Shown one piece after another: positions 55,283 through 63,204 of a DNA stretch of 64,000 bases. The DNA is from Gemmatimonadota bacterium (GTDB taxonomy: Bacteria; Gemmatimonadota; Gemmatimonadetes; Gemmatimonadales; GWC2-71-9). Location of the stretch: NCBI GenBank assembly GCA_009692185.1, contig SHZT01000002.1:240127-304126 (forward strand), given 5' to 3'. The number at the start of each line of letters is the position of its first letter. The stretch's first letter is position 1. The position numbers were made by a program, and so were the translations under genes. Below the pieces are notes generated by a model. That model had not been told where the DNA came from and did no database searches. It worked only from the letters and a program-made list of their open reading frames with translations.

Positions 55283-56293
55283 CTACGGGTCCCTCGAATT
55301 CGAGGTAGCCCCCCTGGACTGAGGCGTGCTGCCGCCGTTGTCCACGTGCGCCTGGGGGACGGGTGCCGGGGATTCCGACCGCGTCACCGACGGCTGGCTG
55401 CTGGGCTGACTCGACGACTCTGGCCGCGGGGCGTACGCCGATTCGGTGGCGGACCCGCTGCCGGACCGGCCCGACGACGCTCCGGGCGCGTAGGTGCGGT
55501 ACGTGGCCGGCTCCGGCGGGCGCAGGACGACATCGGTCATCGCGCTGAGAATCGGGAGGTCGGCGCCGCCCGTGAGCCGCGCGATGGCCGAGCCGGTGCG
55601 GGCCGTTTCCGGGTGAGCCGGACGCCGGCCTTGGTCATCGTTCTCCGGGCTGGTCCCGTTGTCGGGGGCCTTCGGCGCCGGGCAGGCAAACCTGAGCGCC
55701 TCGACGTTTACCACGTACACGTTCCCGTCCGGGCACCGCACATAGCGGTACACGTTCTGCCTCCAGGGCACGCCCGAGTACACCACGTACACGGCCGTGG
55801 CCCAGTCGTCGTCCGGCTGGACCGGAACGACCTCTTCGAACAGGCCGTTCATCATTTCCAGCGACGGCCCGGCATAGGCCGCGACACCAAGCTTGTAGGT
55901 CATCCAGTCCGAGAAACCGACGATGCGATCGATGCTGAGCGGCTTCCGGGACGCGACGGCGACGATGAAGTGCACACGGTTGAGGACGCGGCCGGCGAAG
56001 TAGGCGCGCGGGCCAAGGGTAAACGTGCTGTGCGCAAACGCCGAGCCGGATCGCACCATGCGGGTGAGCTGGCTGCTGACCTGCGGGTACAGCAGGCCGA
56101 CGCCGATGCCGGGCTGCACGTCGAACATGGCCACGTAGGCCGGCTGGTTGACCCAGAATCCGAAGCCGGACGTCGGGGGCAGGATGGAGACGTTCAGCGG
56201 TTCATACTCATCGGGCTGCATGACCACGCGAGTGGGCCGCGCGCAGGCCGCGACGAGAACAAGCAACAGGGTGAGGCGGGCAAACCGGCTCAT
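55283..56293 (-). CDS. Unknown lipoprotein with Ser/Pro-rich tail
   Basis: 336 residues. A lipobox-like signal (LTLLLVLVAACARP) predicts lipidation at Cys17. The folded part (LNVSILPPTSGFGFWVNQPAYVAMFDVQPG..., YVRCPDGNVYVVNVEALRFACP) has two Cys that could pair; the 'xFDVxPGxGVGLLYP' block recalls proteins that wrap DUF4384-like domains, but I do not name a family. The last 110 residues are low-complexity Ser/Pro/Gln. A GTGAGG lies just before the ATG as ribosome-binding site and TATAGG about 25 bases upstream as a possible -10. Confidence 0.65.
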   Translation of the reverse strand: MSRFARLTLLLVLVAACARPTRVVMQPDEYEPLNVSILPPTSGFGFWVNQPAYVAMFDVQPGIGVGLLYPQVSSQLTRMVRSGSAFAHSTFTLGPRAYFAGRVLNRVHFIVAVASRKPLSIDRIVGFSDWMTYKLGVAAYAGPSLEMMNGLFEEVVPVQPDDDWATAVYVVYSGVPWRQNVYRYVRCPDGNVYVVNVEALRFACPAPKAPDNGTSPENDDQGRRPAHPETARTGSAIARLTGGADLPILSAMTDVVLRPPEPATYRTYAPGASSGRSGSGSATESAYAPRPESSSQPSSQPSVTRSESPAPVPQAHVDNGGSTPQSRGATSNSRDP

Positions 56294-56355
56294 CGGGACC
56301 TCACAGGAATCCCTATACTCTAATGATGATGCCGGGCCCCTAGATTGTCGATACC

Positions 56356-56871
56356 ATGCCGCCGATTGACGTGACCCGCACTTACCTCGAGCTGACGGAC
56401 CCGGCCCGGCTCCGCCCGGCCCGGCTGCCGGACCCGTCGCTGGCCCTGGAGCAGGTATCCGACTGTCCGCCTGCCCTTTACCGGCATCTCTACGGAACGG
56501 TCGGCGCCCAATACCACTGGGTAGATCGCCAAGGCTGGACCGACGGGGAGATTCGGGCGTACATCGCGCGGCCAGAGATCTCCATCTGGATTCTCCGCAG
56601 GGGTACCGCGGAGGTGGGGTACTTCGAGCTGGCCCAGGAGCCGGACGGATCGACCGAGATCGCCTATTTCGGACTTTTCCCCGGCTCCATCGGGCAGGGG
56701 TTCGGGAAGCACTTGCTGACGGTGGCGGTGGAACAGGCGTGGGCGACCGGGGCGCGGCGGGTGTGGCTGCACACCTGCACGCTGGACCACGCGGCCGCCT
56801 TGCCCAACTATCTCAAGCGCGGGTTCACGCCCTTCCGGACCGAGGTCTACCAGGCGACCGTGCCGGCATGA
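56356..56871 (+). CDS. GNAT family N-acetyltransferase
   Basis: 171 residues. The acetyl-CoA-binding motif A is SIGQGFGKHLLTVAVEQAW; motif B follows with VWLHTCTLDHAAALPNYLKRGF. The N-terminal half is unusual in having LRPARLPDPSLALEQV and HLYGTVGAQYHWVDRQGW. The acceptor cannot be predicted. TAGATT lies 9 bases upstream of the ATG, consistent with a very short leader. Confidence 0.88.
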   Translation: MPPIDVTRTYLELTDPARLRPARLPDPSLALEQVSDCPPALYRHLYGTVGAQYHWVDRQGWTDGEIRAYIARPEISIWILRRGTAEVGYFELAQEPDGSTEIAYFGLFPGSIGQGFGKHLLTVAVEQAWATGARRVWLHTCTLDHAAALPNYLKRGFTPFRTEVYQATVPA

Positions 56872-56907
56872 ACGACCCGACGCCGTTGGTGTAATTTGGA
56901 GACCACC

Positions 56908-57684
56908 ATGCGCATACGATTCGCGGCACTCATCCTGTTCGCCCTCGCGGCACCTGTTTCCCGGGCTGTCGCGCAGGAACGGTCCGTGATCCTGATCGGC
57001 ACGCTGGTGGATTCGGTGAGCCGCCGGCCGGTCGCGAAGGCCGACGTCTACCTGCCTGGTGAGGGCGAGCCGCGGACGGGAACCGACGCCGATGGGCGGT
57101 TCCGGCTCAAGGCCGTCCCCGCCGAAGAGGTCATCGTCCTGATGCGGCGCATCGGATACGCGCCGCGGGCGATCCGGCTCAACCTGTCGGGCCGGGAAAA
57201 GAAGCCCGTCGAACTCGGTACCATGGCCCTCAACGGAATCGTCGTGGGGCTTGATACCATTACGATCGAGACCCGGATGGTCCAGCGGAACCCGCGCCTT
57301 GCGGAGTTCTACCGCCGCAAGCAAATGGGCATGGGGACGTACCTCACGCGGCATGACATTTTCCAGCGCAACCCGCTCCGGTCCACGGACCTCGTGCGGA
57401 CCATCCCCGGCCTCACGGTGGGGTGTCAGCAGCTGGGCAACTGCGTGCCGGCGTCCTTCCGGAAGACCGCGGCAGGCGAGGTGACCTGCCCCATGCGCGT
57501 CCTGATTGACGGCGTTCCCTCGGCCATGGAACTGGACCTGATCCCGCCCGCGTGGATTGCGGGGGTCGAGATCTACAAGGGCATCGCGTTCACGCCGCTC
57601 GAATTGCAAATGCGTGGTACCGTCGGCGAGGGCAATGCCGGGTGCGGGACACTCGTAATCTGGTTGGGTGCTGACGACTACTAG
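56908..57684 (+). CDS. Secreted regulatory-like/TonB-plug-like protein
   Basis: 258 residues; the ATG at 56908 has GGAG 8 bases upstream. The signal peptide ends near RAVAQ. The regulatory-like domain (VILIGTLVDSVSRRPVAKADVYL, RIGYAPRAIRL) is followed by NPRLAEFYRRKQMGMGTYL, TRHDIFQRNPLRSTDLVRTI, PGLTVGC, CPMRVLIDGV, IPPAWIAGVEIYKGIAFTP and a final CGTLVIWLG. It is a clear paralogue of the protein at 54456. It overlaps the next gene by 17 bases; the two probably form an operon of cell-envelope proteins. Confidence 0.75.
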   Translation: MRIRFAALILFALAAPVSRAVAQERSVILIGTLVDSVSRRPVAKADVYLPGEGEPRTGTDADGRFRLKAVPAEEVIVLMRRIGYAPRAIRLNLSGREKKPVELGTMALNGIVVGLDTITIETRMVQRNPRLAEFYRRKQMGMGTYLTRHDIFQRNPLRSTDLVRTIPGLTVGCQQLGNCVPASFRKTAAGEVTCPMRVLIDGVPSAMELDLIPPAWIAGVEIYKGIAFTPLELQMRGTVGEGNAGCGTLVIWLGADDY

Positions 57685-59416
57685 GACTGCAATCGTCCTG
57701 GCGGGGCTGCTTGGTCTCGTCGCCTTCCCTGCCTCCGCGCAGACGGTTCGTGGTCGCGTGGTGGAAACGACGTCAGGCGGCGCCGTGGGTGGCGGGTTCG
57801 TCGTGCTGGTCGGCATGGATGGCAGGGAGATCGCCCGGACGCTGACCGATCGAGCGGGAACGTTCGCGATCCGGGCGCCGGCTCCCGGCCGCTACCGGCT
57901 CCGCTCGGAACGGATCGGGTTCCGGCTCGCCGTATCCGAACCCATTCAGCTGCGGGCGGACGAGACGGTCGTGCAGGATCTCTCGGTCGCGGCGGCCCCG
58001 ATCCGGCTGGACGAGATACGGATCACGGCGGGCGACAACCAGTGCCGGGTTCGCCCCGAGGACGGGCGTGCGACAGCCACGGTGTGGGACGAGACCCGGA
58101 AGGCCCTGGCGGCCGTGGCGTGGAGCCAGCGCCAGTCCCTGCTCAAGGTGACCATCCGCACGTTCGGGCGCGACGTCCAGCCCGATCTCACCGTCAAGAC
58201 CGAGAGTACTCAGACGAAGACCGGCTACACCAGCCGCCCATTTCGCGCCCGGCCTGCGGGCCAGCTCGCCCGCGAGGGCTACGTCCAGGCCACGCCGGAC
58301 AGCGCCTACATGTTCTATGCGCCCGACGCGGACGTGCTCTTCTCCGACGAATTCCTCAATACGCACTGCCTCAGGATCGAACCGGGAGGCACGGCGCATC
58401 CCGGACGGATCGGGCTGGCGTTCGAGCCCACGAGGAAGCAGCGCGCCGTCGCCGAGATTCGCGGGGTCATGTGGCTCGACGGGCAGAGTGCGGAACTCGA
58501 AACGGTCGAGTTTCAGTATGTGAACACGACGCTTCCCGGTGAGAGCGACAAGATGGGCGGGCGGGTGGACTTCCAGCAGTTGGTGAACGGCGTGTGGGTG
58601 GTGGACCACTGGTACATCCGGATGCCCATGTTCGGGATCAGCGAAGGCGGCGACCTCCGCGAGGTGAGTCTCAACCTGGGCTCGGCGGCGCGGCGGGTGG
58701 GGATGAGCACCGCGCCGGCGCGCACGGTCGAAGTCATTGCGTTTCGTGAGGAGGGCGGCGAGGTCATGGATGTGTTCGACCGGGATGGCGCCCGCCTGGC
58801 CGGTACCGCGGGGGCGACCCTCTCTGGCTCGATCTTCGACAGCACCCGCGCCGTGGCCCTGATCGGCGCGACGGTGCGACTGATCGGCACGGACCGAACG
58901 GCGGAGAGCGGCCCCGGCGGGCAGTTTCGCATGGACCGGCTCGCCGCGGGCACCTATGAGCTGGAGTTCCTCCACCCGGACTTCCCGGCGTGGGGCGTGC
59001 TCCGGCCCGGCGTCAGAGTCGCGCTCGAACGCGGGGTCGTAACCGAAGCGCGCCTGGCTGTGCCGCCGGCCACTCGACTGTTCTCCATGCTCTGTCCCGA
59101 GGTCCCGGCCGACAGCGCCTACGGCGCCACGGGGGGGATCGTGACCAGCGCGGCAAGCGGGGCTCCGATCGCCGGCGCCAGGGTGCAGGTCATGTGGCAG
59201 AAGATCGGCGGCGGAAGATTGAGCCTGCTCGTTATGTCGTCGGACGGGCTCGAAACCGCGACGGATGCCGCCGGGCAGTTCCGCATCTGCGGCGCGCCCG
59301 CCGGCCCGCCACTGAGCGCCCAGGTGATCGTCGGGGAGCGGGTCAGCCCGCCGTTCGAGTTTCGCGTGGAAAAAGGGGAGGTGAAGGAACTCAGGCTGGC
59401 CGTGCCGAAACTCTAG
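57668..59416 (+). CDS. Large secreted protein with three regulatory-like domains
   Basis: 582 residues from a GTG inside the previous gene. Signal peptide to about FPASAQ. The first regulatory-like domain is at 25-105 (TVRGRVVETTSGGAVGGGF). The middle region (about 120-360) matches the second half of the 42569 protein, sharing F-L-N-T-H-C-L and a beta-rich stretch (RIGLAFEPTRKQRAVAEIRG, DGQSAELETVEFQYVN). Two more regulatory-like repeats follow (TLSGSIFDSTRAVALIGATV; GGIVTSAASGAPIAGARVQV). No enzyme motif. It probably displays or binds something at the cell surface. Confidence 0.7.
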   Translation: MLTTTRTAIVLAGLLGLVAFPASAQTVRGRVVETTSGGAVGGGFVVLVGMDGREIARTLTDRAGTFAIRAPAPGRYRLRSERIGFRLAVSEPIQLRADETVVQDLSVAAAPIRLDEIRITAGDNQCRVRPEDGRATATVWDETRKALAAVAWSQRQSLLKVTIRTFGRDVQPDLTVKTESTQTKTGYTSRPFRARPAGQLAREGYVQATPDSAYMFYAPDADVLFSDEFLNTHCLRIEPGGTAHPGRIGLAFEPTRKQRAVAEIRGVMWLDGQSAELETVEFQYVNTTLPGESDKMGGRVDFQQLVNGVWVVDHWYIRMPMFGISEGGDLREVSLNLGSAARRVGMSTAPARTVEVIAFREEGGEVMDVFDRDGARLAGTAGATLSGSIFDSTRAVALIGATVRLIGTDRTAESGPGGQFRMDRLAAGTYELEFLHPDFPAWGVLRPGVRVALERGVVTEARLAVPPATRLFSMLCPEVPADSAYGATGGIVTSAASGAPIAGARVQVMWQKIGGGRLSLLVMSSDGLETATDAAGQFRICGAPAGPPLSAQVIVGERVSPPFEFRVEKGEVKELRLAVPKL

Positions 59417-59459
59417 GGCTCCCGGGTCGTGGATTCATCGGATCAGCCGTGGCGATACG

Positions 59460-59506
59460 TTGCGGGCTGCGAGAGATGTATTACCTTTCTGTTCAGGAGG
59501 TAATAC
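59460..59506 (+). promoter_or_regulatory. Toxin-antitoxin promoter with palindromic operator
   Basis: TTGCGG (59460-59465), 16 bases, TACCTT (59482-59487). A perfect inverted repeat GTATTACC (59478-59485) and GGTAATAC (59499-59506), 13 bases apart, covers the -10 box and the AGGAGG ribosome-binding site. Ribbon-helix-helix antitoxins bind such palindromes, so this is the likely autoregulatory site. Confidence 0.75.
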
Positions 59507-59507
59507 C

Positions 59508-59747
59508 ATGACGGGTCCGATGCGCACTGTTTCCTTCAAGCTTTCCGAGCAGCTCGACGACGCCTTGAGCGACCTGGCTCGGCGCCGCAAGTCGAGCCGC
59601 TCGGCGCTCGTTCGAGAAGCATTGGAAGCGCTGGCGACCGGCCAACGCCGCTCGGTGACGGCGGTGATCGCCAAGCTGGTGGGATCCCTTGAGGGTCCTG
59701 CGGATCTTTCAACCAGTCCCAGGCACATGACCGGGTATGGGAAGTGA
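59508..59747 (+). CDS. Ribbon-helix-helix antitoxin
   Basis: 79 residues from the ATG at 59508, with AGGAGG 8 bases upstream. The CopG/RHH fold is seen in MRTVSFKLSEQLDDALSDLA followed by RRKSSRSALVREALEALATG. The C-terminal half (VTAVIAKLVGSLEGPADLST...) would wrap the toxin. It neutralises the PIN toxin encoded next to it and represses the operon. Its stop overlaps the toxin GTG (GTGA). Confidence 0.88.
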   Translation: MTGPMRTVSFKLSEQLDDALSDLARRRKSSRSALVREALEALATGQRRSVTAVIAKLVGSLEGPADLSTSPRHMTGYGK

Positions 59748-60226
59748 CTCGGGTCGTCATCGACACGGGGCCGATCGTGGCACTGCTGAATCGGCGTGAC
59801 CGTCACCATGCGTGGGTACGCGAGGTGCTCGACACGGTCGAACCCCCAGTCTTTACGTGCGAGGCGGTCGTTTCCGAGGCCTGTTTTCTGCTCGGACGCC
59901 TTTCGAACGGCCAGGACGCGGTGCTCGAGCTTTTGGCCAGCGACGTGGTGAAGCTCGACTTCCGAATGCTGGCTGAGATCGACGCGCTCCGGGGCTTGAT
60001 GCGAGCCTTTGCGAACGTGCCGATGTCACTGGCGGATGCGTGCCTGGTTCGCATGACCGAACTCGAGCCGCGGAGCGTGATCGTCACGCTGGACAGTGAC
60101 TTCCGCGTGTATCGGCGGAACCGGCGGCAGGTGGTGCCCACGATCATGCCGGGCCGCGACAGCGTCGACCAGGATACGAGCGGCGGACCGCGAAAGGCCT
60201 CACCCAGAAGCAACTGGCGGAGGTGA
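59744..60226 (+). CDS. PIN-domain toxin (VapC-like)
   Basis: 160 residues from a GTG. PIN RNase residues are in place: Asp in VVIDTGPIVALL, Glu in CEAVVSEACFLLG, Asp in SLADACLVRM and the last acidic site in VIVTLDSDF. VapC toxins cleave tRNA or rRNA. The PIN fold should end near VVPTIMPG; the last 20 residues (SVDQDTSGGPRKASPRSNWR) run over DNA that in another frame is the end of an HTH antitoxin gene, so the stop has probably been acquired by recombination. Confidence 0.88.
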   Translation: MTRVVIDTGPIVALLNRRDRHHAWVREVLDTVEPPVFTCEAVVSEACFLLGRLSNGQDAVLELLASDVVKLDFRMLAEIDALRGLMRAFANVPMSLADACLVRMTELEPRSVIVTLDSDFRVYRRNRRQVVPTIMPGRDSVDQDTSGGPRKASPRSNWRR

Positions 60227-60273
60227 TCGGCACCCCGCAACCGGTCATCGCCCGACTCGAAGATGCGGACTAA
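60178..60273 (+). pseudogene. C-terminal remnant of an XRE-type HTH antitoxin
   Basis: The frame starting at 60178 reads ERRTAKGLTQKQLAEVIGTP then QPVIARLEDAD and stops at 60273. This is the helix-turn-helix of HigA-type antitoxins; the N-terminal part is missing. It overlaps the PIN gene in a different frame. Confidence 0.7.
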
Positions 60274-60339
60274 CATCGGGTACTTGGGGGGCAAGCCTTG
60301 GTTTCCAGAGCCAACTTAACTAGCAAGGGGATGGAGAGA

Positions 60340-60498
60340 ATGGCTGACGAGGACATGAAGGCAGAACTCGAACGTCTTCGAAAAGAGAATACCACACTAA
60401 AGAAGGGTGCGGCCAAGGGTGTGTCGCTCAAAGTCGCAGAAAAGGGGGGACTTTCGGTCTACGGGCTAGGCAGATTTGCTCTGTACCCCATTTCGTGA
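60340..60498 (+). CDS. Small protein truncated by a transposon remnant
   Basis: 52 residues from the ATG at 60340 (GGAG 8 bases upstream). It has an N-terminal leucine-zipper-like helix (DMKAELERLRKENTTLKKG) and a beta part (GVSLKVAEKGGLSVYGLGRF). Complete proteins of this kind that I recall continue past GRF for about 30 residues; here the frame runs into the IS end and stops after ALYPIS. Function unknown. The gene lies in lower-GC accessory DNA. Confidence 0.55.
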   Translation: MADEDMKAELERLRKENTTLKKGAAKGVSLKVAEKGGLSVYGLGRFALYPIS

Positions 60499-60650
60499 GG
60501 CAGTTTGGGCTAGCACTTGAGACCTGTTCCCACCTGGGTGCTCCGGTTACTGCTGGGGTGATTGGTAGCTGAGCGCCGAGTGGGGCGCGACGGCGTTGTA
60601 GTCCGCGATCCACGCCGGAATCTGCTCGAGCACCACGTCCGCCCTGAGTG
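60478..60650 (-). pseudogene. 3' remnant of an IS3/IS481-type transposase
   Basis: On the minus strand, just before the stop at 60547, the frame reads RADVVLEQIPAWIADYNAV then APHSALSYQSPQQ. This is the C-terminal end of an rve-type transposase (W-x-x-D-Y-N...P-H-S-A-L-x-Y). Only about 30 residues are left. The element end is near 60477-60478 (TGCTCTGTACCC), where the small gene is cut. The other end is not found; a CGCCCG/CGGGCG hairpin lies near 60660. The remainder up to 60777 shows no gene. Confidence 0.7.
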
Positions 60651-60777
60651 GACACGCCCGGACGGGCGTATCCACGCCTTCCGTTGTGGAATGGCTGGGA
60701 TTTGAGTCACGAAATCCCAGTTACCGATCTTTCCAGTGGGGCCCAACGTTGCCTAGTAGAACTGAGACTGGACGACT

Positions 60778-60900
60778 ATGAGCGTGCTATCGTTGCGTGT
60801 TACTGGCAGTGAACGCTTTATCGGCATCAGGACGGATGGTACGGTTCTCTTGTTATGGTGGGACCCAGACCACGAGGTCTGTCCAGTGAAAGGCCGTTGA
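60778..60900 (+). CDS. Orphan 40-residue ORF (fragment?)
   Basis: It reads MSVLSLRVTGSERFIGIR then TDGTVLLLWWDPDHEVCPVK and stops. The WWDPDHEVCP end looks like the C-terminus of a conserved small protein whose N-terminal part is missing: an in-frame TGA stands 5 codons before the ATG. No ribosome-binding site. Probably a gene remnant in the accessory region. Confidence 0.35.
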   Translation: MSVLSLRVTGSERFIGIRTDGTVLLLWWDPDHEVCPVKGR

Positions 60901-60987
60901 AGAGTTGAGACTAGGATTGACGCAGGTCCTGTGCTGCCGCAAAAGCCTTCAGGTCTTTGCCATATGCTCTCCGACCACCAATGGCGC

Positions 60988-61518
60988 TCAGTCTCGCCAG
61001 ATCGGGGGAGTGATCCCCAGCCTGGAAGCAGCGTCCCCAACCAATCGGCGAACGCGCGAGTCTTGGTACTTACCGGCCGCAGAGTCTAGGATCACGGTTC
61101 GGGAGCCGACGTCTTGGCGCTCGAAGGACCACTCATGGACCGCCGTTAGCGCCGCCTTCCAATCGCGGGCCTTCGCCCAAACAACCATTACTCCGTTCTC
61201 GAGCAACACACCGTGCGGTTTGATCCGCTGGTCGGTGACTCTTGAATCAGGGTCTATGCCCGCCGCCTTGAGGTAAGGTCGATGGTCCGCTCGCTTCTCG
61301 CGCGAGTAGGGCTTGAGCAAGCTGTCCTTTATGTAAACCCTGATCTCCCCCTTCTTCAGATACCTGCCGAGGGTCCCCCCGATGCCCGGATCGTCGGTCC
61401 ATCTCGCGTATGCCGCGGAGCGATCGACATCCGACAGCCTGTCCCAGCCGAGGTCATCCGCCTGTGCCCAGAGGCGTTCCCGAATCTCCTCGCGGATCGG
61501 GTCCGGCACCGTTGTCAT
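60988..61518 (-). CDS. Unknown protein coupled to an Mrr-helicase
   Basis: 176 residues from the ATG that overlaps the helicase stop (ATGA). Helical N-terminus (PIREEIRERLWAQADDLGW), then a mixed part with RYLKKGEIRVYIKDSLLKPY, RIKPHGVLLENGVMVVW and SRTVILDSAAGKYQDSRVRRL. No catalytic motif stands out; conserved-looking basic and aromatic residues (W-x-R-L-S, Y-I-K-D, K-P-H-G) suggest a nucleic-acid or protein adaptor. I do not recognise a named family. Its tight coupling to the nuclease-helicase makes it a component of the same putative defence system. Confidence 0.7.
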   Translation of the reverse strand: MTTVPDPIREEIRERLWAQADDLGWDRLSDVDRSAAYARWTDDPGIGGTLGRYLKKGEIRVYIKDSLLKPYSREKRADHRPYLKAAGIDPDSRVTDQRIKPHGVLLENGVMVVWAKARDWKAALTAVHEWSFERQDVGSRTVILDSAAGKYQDSRVRRLVGDAASRLGITPPIWRD

Positions 61519-63200
61519 TGAACACCGCCCGGCGGCGCCGGTAGGGGGAAGTTGAAGCTCGGCACTTCGAGCCTCGGATCGCCTTCGCGGAGAACGACGT
61601 CTGCCTGGTCGAGCATCCATTCCCGCATGAACGACCCTGCGGATGCGTCAGCAAAATCGACGAGGCGTCCGCCGAGTGAGAGCCGCTCAACGGAAGCGCC
61701 CCGGACCGACCTGTCGAGGTCGAGGACCTCTGCCATCCGGCGTAGATCGGTGACGAAATCGAGGACAACAACCCGATCCTTGCTCGGGGCAAGCCTTAGA
61801 CCTCGGCCCAGCTGTTGCACGAAGATGCGGCGGCTGTGGGTGGCTCGCATGAAAACGATGATGTCCACGTCCGGCACGTCCACCCCCTCGTTAAAGAGGT
61901 CCACGGTGCTCACGAAGCGGAGTTCGCCCCGCCGGAAGCGATTGAGGATGCGGTCCCGTTCACGAGGCGTTAGCTCAGAGCTCAGGCTCTCGGTGGGCAG
62001 TCCATAGCGTCGCAAGGTGCCCGCAAACACATCGGCGTGTTCCACGCTGGGGCAGAATACCACTCCTGCTCTGCGGTGTGTGGCGGCGAACGTCTCGGCG
62101 ACGCGCCGCGCCGCGACGTCGTCGCGAGTCGGGATGATGAGACGCCTGTTGAGCTGGCTGAGCGAGTAATGGTGCCTTGAGACGCTCGCCACGTATTCCC
62201 AGTCGAGATTGTCCGCGAGCATGCGGTAGTCCACCTCGACGAGCCATCCGGCCGCGAGGCCCTCCGCGATGCCCATGCGGAACACAGGCCGGCCAAGCGC
62301 GGTGTCAAGGTCGTAACTGTCCCCACGCCACGGCGTCGCGGTCACACCAGCGACCATGGGTGGACCCAGGCCGCGCAGGACGCGCTGGAAAGTGTCCGCC
62401 CCCAGATGATGTGCTTCGTCGATCAGGACGAGTCCGTACTCGGGAAGCTCGTCCAATCGCGCTGCGGCGCTTTGCACGGTCGCAAACGTGATGCCATCCG
62501 AATGGATCGGGGTTTCGCCATCGGCCAGCCTGTGGGTGCAGACCCACCTGGGTAGCTGGGCCCAGAAGCTCCGTTCAAGTTGGTCCACCAAGTCTCGCGT
62601 GTGTGCGAGCACTAGCACTCGCCCATTCCGCACGAGCCCATCGCGCAGGAGCCCTGCGGTTGTCTCCGACATCACAACCGTCTTGCCGAGACCCGTTGCA
62701 AGCACTAGCTGGGCTCGGCCGGTATCCACGAGGGCGTCACGGAGCCGCCCAGCCGCTTCCACTTGGTAGTCGCGTAGGCCGACTCGTCCGGGTGCGTACT
62801 CCGGCGTCTCTTCCATCAGCGAGAGCAACATCGATGGCGTGAGGATCTCGACCTTAACTCCGAGGCGGCCGAAGCGGCGCACCTCGTCCCACAACGCGTC
62901 GGATGGAGGGCGGGAGACTGCGACGAGGGTCCGCTGCGCCTGATAGAAGCGAGCAGCCGAAACCACTTCCTGCACCGCTTCTCGCGGCGGGGGCCCGGAC
63001 GAAGTGTGTTTGACTTGGACTACCCAGTTCTCGCCGCCTTTCATACCGAGGACGTCACCACCGTGGTCTCCCGCCCCGCCCACGACGCGGACGTCTGAGA
63101 AGCCATTGGCGATCATCAGGCGCGCGACGTCCCGCTCGAACGCCTGCCACGGGCCCCATTTTAGGCGTCGTTCGTCCAGGAACCCGTTACCAGGAGACAT
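61515..63200 (-). CDS. Mrr-like nuclease fused to SF2 helicase
   Basis: 561 residues. Residues 15-125 form a PD-(D/E)xK restriction domain of the Mrr type: GGAGDHGGDV with Asp49, then WVVQVKH with Gln62 and Lys64. An SF2 helicase follows: motif I ATGLGKT (168-174), motif II DEAH (261-264), motif III TAT (287-289), and motif VI QQLGRGLRL (462-470). The C-terminal 80 residues are an extra domain. Such fusions act in restriction of foreign DNA; the recognised mark is unknown. It starts just after the partial gene upstream and overlaps the 176-residue protein. Confidence 0.85.
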   Translation of the reverse strand: MSPGNGFLDERRLKWGPWQAFERDVARLMIANGFSDVRVVGGAGDHGGDVLGMKGGENWVVQVKHTSSGPPPREAVQEVVSAARFYQAQRTLVAVSRPPSDALWDEVRRFGRLGVKVEILTPSMLLSLMEETPEYAPGRVGLRDYQVEAAGRLRDALVDTGRAQLVLATGLGKTVVMSETTAGLLRDGLVRNGRVLVLAHTRDLVDQLERSFWAQLPRWVCTHRLADGETPIHSDGITFATVQSAAARLDELPEYGLVLIDEAHHLGADTFQRVLRGLGPPMVAGVTATPWRGDSYDLDTALGRPVFRMGIAEGLAAGWLVEVDYRMLADNLDWEYVASVSRHHYSLSQLNRRLIIPTRDDVAARRVAETFAATHRRAGVVFCPSVEHADVFAGTLRRYGLPTESLSSELTPRERDRILNRFRRGELRFVSTVDLFNEGVDVPDVDIIVFMRATHSRRIFVQQLGRGLRLAPSKDRVVVLDFVTDLRRMAEVLDLDRSVRGASVERLSLGGRLVDFADASAGSFMREWMLDQADVVLREGDPRLEVPSFNFPLPAPPGGVQ

Positions 63201-63204
63201 CGCT

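Noticed and set aside
60988..61620. Longer start (61620) for the 176-residue defence-operon protein
   Set aside because: The extra N-terminus is Arg-rich out-of-frame helicase sequence; the ATG at 61518 overlaps the helicase stop as ATGA.
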